A stretch of DNA of 64,000 nucleotides, from positions 3,198,001 through 3,262,000 of the forward strand of contig NZ_CP017024.1 in NCBI RefSeq assembly GCF_014522265.1, in the 5' to 3' direction. This document shows positions 59,617-64,000 of the stretch, one piece after another. The notes under the pieces were generated by a model, which saw nothing but the letters and a program-made list of their open reading frames with translations, was not told the origin of the DNA and did no database searches. How positions within the stretch are numbered: position 1 is the first letter of the stretch; each line of letters begins with the position of its first letter. Made by a program: the position numbers and the translations under genes. The DNA is from Pseudomonas oryzihabitans. Lineage in GTDB: Bacteria; Pseudomonadota; Gammaproteobacteria; Pseudomonadales; Pseudomonadaceae.

Positions 59617-59633
59617 GTATCTGGAGTCCCTAG

Positions 59634-60635
<1,002 letters not shown>

Positions 60636-60653
60636 CTGCCAGACGGGAGTCCT

Positions 60654-63032
60654 ATGAAATTCAGTGAACAATGGCTGCGTAGCTGGGTGAACCCTGCGGC
60701 TACGCACGAGGATCTGGTTGCCCGGCTGTCCATGGCCGGCCTGGAAGTGGACGGCGTCGAAGCGGCGGCCGGGAGCTTCCAGGGCGTCATCGTCGGCGAG
60801 GTGGTTTCCGTCGAGCGTCATCCCGATGCCGACAAGCTCAATGTCTGCCAGGTCAGCAACGGCCAGGAGTCCTTCCAGGTGGTCTGCGGCGCACCCAATG
60901 TGCGCGCGGGCCTGAAGGTGCCTTTCGCCACCGTCGGCGCCACCCTGCCCGGTGACTTCACCATCAAGAAGGCCAAGCTGCGCGGCGTGGAATCCCACGG
61001 CATGCTCTGCTCAGCCAGCGAACTGCAGATCAGCGACGACAACAGCGGCCTGCTGGAGCTGCCGGCCGCTGCGCCGGTGGGCGAGAGCATTCGCAGCTAC
61101 CTGCAGCTGGACGACGCCATCATCGACGTCGACCTGACCCCGAACCGCGGCGACTGCCTGTCCATCGCCGGTCTGGCGCGGGAAGTGGGTGCCCTGTACA
61201 ACGCCCAAGTCGAGCCCCTGCAGGTCGAGGCCGTAGCGGCTACGCACGAGGAAACCCGTCCGGTCGAGGTGCTGGCGCCCCAGGCCTGCCCGCGCTACCT
61301 GGGTCGTGTAGTCAAGAACGTCGACTTGTCCCGTCCCACGCCGGACTGGATGGTCGAGCGCCTGCGCCGCAGTGGCGTGCGCAGCATCGACGCCGCCGTC
61401 GACGTCACCAACTACGTGATGCTCGAACTGGGTCAGCCCATGCATGCCTTCGATCTTGACCAGATCAAGGGCGGCATCCGCGTGCGCCTGGCCGATGCCG
61501 GCGAGCGCCTGGTGCTCCTGGATGGCCAGGACATCGAACTGCGCAACGACACCCTGGTGATCGCCGACCACGAACGCGCCCTGGCCATCGCCGGCGTCAT
61601 GGGGGGCGAGCACAGCGGCGTTGCTGCCGGTACCCGTGACCTGTTCCTGGAGAGCGCCTTCTTCGACACCATCGCCGTGGCCGGCAAGGCCCGTTCCTAT
61701 GGCCTGCACACCGATTCCTCCCACCGCTTCGAGCGGGGCGTGGACTTCGAGCTGGCACGCAAGGCCATGGAGCGCGCGACCCGCCTGCTACTGGACATCG
61801 TCGGCGGTGAACCGGGTCCGGTGATCGAGGCGGTGAATGCCGAGCACCTGCCGCAGGTCGAGCCGATCCTGCTGCGCGCCGAGCGCATCGAGCGCGTCCT
61901 GGGTCTGACCCTGGATGATGCCCAAGTCGAGCGTCTGCTCAGCGGCCTGGGTCTGGCCGTAGCCCGCCTGGAGGCCGGTCGCTGGCAGGTGGGCGTACCC
62001 AGCCACAGGTTCGACATCAGCATCGAAGTGGACCTCATCGAAGAACTGGCGCGCCTCTATGGCTACAACCAGCTGCCGATCCGCTTCCCCCAGGCGCGCC
62101 TGGCGCCGCAGCCCCTGCCCGAGAGCAAGGGCGAGCTGAGCCAGCTGCGTCGCCTGCTGGTGGCCCGTGGTTACCAGGAAGCCATCACCTACAGCTTCAT
62201 CGACGAAAAGACCTTCCGTCTGTTCGCCCCTGAGGCCCAGCCGGTAATGCTCGCCAATCCCATCTCCACCGACATGGCCGCCATGCGCTCGTCGCTGTGG
62301 CCGGGTCTGGTCAAGGCCGTGCAGTACAACCTCAACCGTCAGCAGGACCGCGTCCGGCTGTTCGAGTCGGGTCTGAGATTCGTCGGTCAGCTGGACGGCC
62401 TGGTACAGGAAAACGTCCTGGCTGGCGCCGTCTGCGGTTCGCGTCTGCCGGAGAGCTGGTCGTCCGGGCGTGAGGCGGTGGACTTCTTCGACGTCAAGGC
62501 CGATGTCGAGGCGCTGCTGGCGCAGTCCGGTGCAGGTAATGACTTCCGCTTCGTCGCAGGCGAGCATCCGGCCTTGCACCCGGGGCAGACCGCGCTGATC
62601 GAAAGGGCAGGGCAGCCAGTCGGCTACCTGGGCGCCCTGCATCCGGAAGTGGCACGCGAGCTGGACGTGGATCGTCCGGTGTTCCTCTTCGAGCTGGTGC
62701 TGGATGCTCTGACCACTGGCAGCCTGCCGCGCTTTGGCGAGCTGTCGCGCTTCCCGGAAGTGCGTCGTGACCTGGCGCTGGTGGTGGACGAAACCGTAGC
62801 CGCGGGCGACCTCCTGGCCGACATCCGCGAAAACGCCGGAGAAGGCCTCAAGGAGCTGCGTCTGTTCGACGTCTACCAAGGCAAAGGTATTGATCCACAT
62901 AGAAAAAGCGTCGCCATCGGCTTGACCTTGCAACATCCATCGCGCACATTAACCGATGAAGAAGTCAACGAAACGACGCAGAAAATCCTCGTTTCTCTGG
63001 AAAGAAGGTTCAACGCCACCTTAAGGAAATAG
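60654..63032 (+). CDS. pheT: Phenylalanine--tRNA ligase, beta subunit
   Basis: 792-residue beta subunit carrying tRNA recognition and editing functions. An N-terminal tRNA-binding (OB-fold) domain at about 40-150 contains HPDADKLNVCQV. B3/B4 editing-type domains follow (AGVMGGEHSGV), then B5 (SHRFDISIEVDLIEELARLYGY) and a C-terminal ferredoxin-like anticodon-binding domain (RFPEVRRDLALVVDE). MKFSEQWLRSWV is the standard start. Confidence 0.98.
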   Translation: MKFSEQWLRSWVNPAATHEDLVARLSMAGLEVDGVEAAAGSFQGVIVGEVVSVERHPDADKLNVCQVSNGQESFQVVCGAPNVRAGLKVPFATVGATLPGDFTIKKAKLRGVESHGMLCSASELQISDDNSGLLELPAAAPVGESIRSYLQLDDAIIDVDLTPNRGDCLSIAGLAREVGALYNAQVEPLQVEAVAATHEETRPVEVLAPQACPRYLGRVVKNVDLSRPTPDWMVERLRRSGVRSIDAAVDVTNYVMLELGQPMHAFDLDQIKGGIRVRLADAGERLVLLDGQDIELRNDTLVIADHERALAIAGVMGGEHSGVAAGTRDLFLESAFFDTIAVAGKARSYGLHTDSSHRFERGVDFELARKAMERATRLLLDIVGGEPGPVIEAVNAEHLPQVEPILLRAERIERVLGLTLDDAQVERLLSGLGLAVARLEAGRWQVGVPSHRFDISIEVDLIEELARLYGYNQLPIRFPQARLAPQPLPESKGELSQLRRLLVARGYQEAITYSFIDEKTFRLFAPEAQPVMLANPISTDMAAMRSSLWPGLVKAVQYNLNRQQDRVRLFESGLRFVGQLDGLVQENVLAGAVCGSRLPESWSSGREAVDFFDVKADVEALLAQSGAGNDFRFVAGEHPALHPGQTALIERAGQPVGYLGALHPEVARELDVDRPVFLFELVLDALTTGSLPRFGELSRFPEVRRDLALVVDETVAAGDLLADIRENAGEGLKELRLFDVYQGKGIDPHRKSVAIGLTLQHPSRTLTDEEVNETTQKILVSLERRFNATLRK

Positions 63033-63035
63033 TGC

Positions 63036-63338
63036 ATGGGGGCCCTGACGAAAGCTGAGATGGCCGAACGTCTGTTTGAAGAGCTCGGTCTGAACAAACG
63101 TGAAGCCAAGGAATTGGTCGAACTGTTCTTCGAAGAAATTCGTCATGCGCTCGAAAGCAACGAGCAGGTCAAGTTGTCCGGTTTCGGCAACTTCGACCTG
63201 CGCGACAAGCGCCAGCGCCCCGGACGCAATCCCAAGACAGGGGAGGAAATACCCATCACGGCTCGCCGTGTGGTGACCTTCCGCCCCGGGCAGAAACTCA
63301 AAGCCAGGGTCGAGGCCTATGCTGGAACCAAGTCATAA
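63036..63338 (+). CDS. ihfA: Integration host factor subunit alpha
   Basis: 100-residue DNA-bending protein. It begins [20 protein letters not shown] and has the beta-ribbon arm [20 protein letters not shown] with the Pro that intercalates DNA. TAAGGA overlaps the end of pheT, so translation may be coupled. Usual neighbour of pheT in gammaproteobacteria. Confidence 0.98.
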   Translation: MGALTKAEMAERLFEELGLNKREAKELVELFFEEIRHALESNEQVKLSGFGNFDLRDKRQRPGRNPKTGEEIPITARRVVTFRPGQKLKARVEAYAGTKS

Positions 63339-63678
63339 CGACGAACTGCCGGTCATACCGGGCAAGCGCTACTTCACCATCGGTGAGGTGAGCGACCTTT
63401 GCCTGGTCAAGCCGCACGTGCTGCGCTACTGGGAGCAGGAATTTCCCCAGCTGAACCCGGTGAAGCGCCGCGGCAACCGGCGCTACTACCAGCGCCACGA
63501 CGTGCTGATGATCCGCCAGATCCGCTCTCTGCTGTACAACGAAGGCTTCACCATCGGCGGGGCGCGCCAGCGCCTCACCCAGGGCGACGAGACCCGCGAC
63601 GAGGGTTCGCAGTACCACCAGCTCATCCGCCAGATGATCAGCGAACTCGAAGAAGTCCTCGTCGTACTGAAGAAGTGA
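63319..63678 (+). CDS. MerR family transcriptional regulator
   Basis: 119-residue MerR-type protein: winged HTH (about 15-80; [20 protein letters not shown], then WEQEFPQL and [20 protein letters not shown]) and a short C-terminal helix for dimerisation, without an effector domain or metal-site cysteines. Its ATG lies inside ihfA (20-base overlap). This gene directly after ihfA is a conserved arrangement in gammaproteobacteria; its targets are unknown. Confidence 0.93.
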   Translation: MLEPSHNDELPVIPGKRYFTIGEVSDLCLVKPHVLRYWEQEFPQLNPVKRRGNRRYYQRHDVLMIRQIRSLLYNEGFTIGGARQRLTQGDETRDEGSQYHQLIRQMISELEEVLVVLKK

Positions 63679-63742
63679 AAAAAAAGCTTCCACTAATCAA
63701 AGCGTTGCAGTAAGATGCACGCCGTTCCCTAGAGGAACACAG

Positions 63743-63820
<78 letters not shown>

Positions 63821-63827
63821 AATATAG

Positions 63828-63862
63828 AAAACCCAGTCACTTAGCGGTGACTGGGTTTTTTT
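63828..63862 (+). terminator. Intrinsic terminator of tRNA-Pro
   Basis: Stem ACCCAGTCAC/GTGACTGGGT with loop TTAGCG, A-run before and T7 after. Confidence 0.93.
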
Positions 63863-63926
63863 ATGCCTGCTTGTTTTTGGCGGACTCTAGGGAGTAGGCG
63901 TTTTGGTTGCCCATTGAGATTGGCTT

Positions 63927-64000
63927 ATGACGACCATCAGTGATTCCTCTACCCATTCAGCTCGCGACATCACCGTGCTGACCGTGCTGACCGTGCTGAC
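63927..64000 (+). CDS. Possible start of a gene running off the window
   Basis: An open frame from ATG 63927 reads MTTISDSSTHSARDI and then repeats of Thr-Val-Leu to the window end, with no stop. No clear Shine-Dalgarno is visible (GAGATTGG is 6-13 bases upstream). Only 24 codons are present, so neither reality nor function can be settled. Confidence 0.4.
   Translation, partial: MTTISDSSTHSARDITVLTVLTVL
63972..64000 (+). repeat. 9-bp tandem repeat ACCGTGCTG, three copies and the start of a fourth
   Basis: Three exact copies (63972-63980, 63981-63989, 63990-63998) plus AC at the window end. In the frame from ATG 63927 each unit encodes Thr-Val-Leu. The unit length keeps the reading frame, so copy changes would alter length without stopping translation. 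Confidence 0.85.

Overview
The window is GC-rich, densely coded chromosomal DNA of a gammaproteobacterium, almost certainly a Pseudomonas. The evidence is gene order and protein character: sucAB-lpdG-sucCD followed by a BrnQ/BraB carrier and htpG; a complete aerobic-type cobalamin block (cobO, cobB, bluB, cbiB and so on); and thrS-infC-rpmI-rplT-pheST-ihfA-MerR-tRNA-Pro. The species is not decided by the sequence; a P. oryzihabitans/psychrotolerans-like strain is only a guess. No CRISPR array, complete insertion sequence, prophage or origin was seen.

Layout. 0-7.1 kb: TCA-cycle operon (2-oxoglutarate dehydrogenase, entered mid-gene, then succinyl-CoA synthetase), with a hairpin-rich spacer between lpdG and sucC. 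7.3-17.2 kb: BrnQ carrier, small lipoprotein, htpG behind a near-consensus sigma32 promoter, a DLH-family hydrolase, SprT-like and DnaJ-related proteins, ttcA with a Tag-like glycosylase and a sirtuin, two tandem NlpC/P60 lipoproteins and an HNH protein. 17.4-21.4 kb: a periplasmic molybdenum hydroxylase operon (triheme cytochrome c, 2Fe-2S subunit, Tat-exported Mo subunit) in which two of the three genes are frameshifted. 21.4-23.9 kb: DedA protein, metallophosphoesterase, YggL and a 19-cysteine copper-storage-like protein, all on the minus strand.

23.9-33.0 kb: cobalamin riboswitch followed by ten tightly coupled cobalamin genes. Together they cover a,c-diamide formation, adenosylation, aminopropanol attachment, lower-ligand (DMB) synthesis and nucleotide loop assembly. 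33.2-40.6 kb: a degenerate-GGDEF/EAL protein, a FadL-type porin, RNase D, YcgL, a hydroxyacid dehydrogenase, a nitroreductase and YcgN. 40.6-47.7 kb: a minus-strand ddpXABCDF operon (D-Ala-D-Ala dipeptidase plus ABC importer) led by an RpiR-type regulator. 47.8-52.6 kb: SRPBCC protein, oligopeptidase B, two membrane proteins and a class II glutamine amidotransferase.

52.7-56.2 kb: tRNA-Val(GAC), then a looser accessory-looking stretch with an MFS transporter, long non-coding spacers, a YfdX protein and a small membrane protein. 56.4-63.9 kb: the translation cluster thrS, infC (apparently starting at the rare codon ATC), rpmI, rplT, pheS, pheT, ihfA, a MerR-type regulator and tRNA-Pro(GGG). 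The last 74 bases appear to open another gene whose first codons include a 9-bp tandem repeat.

Most of the window is conserved core genome. I did not find a clearly new system. The points most worth checking are the two homopolymer frameshifts in the Mo-hydroxylase operon (one removes the catalytic glutamate motif), the ATC start of infC, the structured lpdG-sucC spacer, the RpiR-ddp arrangement and the tRNA-Val-adjacent stretch.
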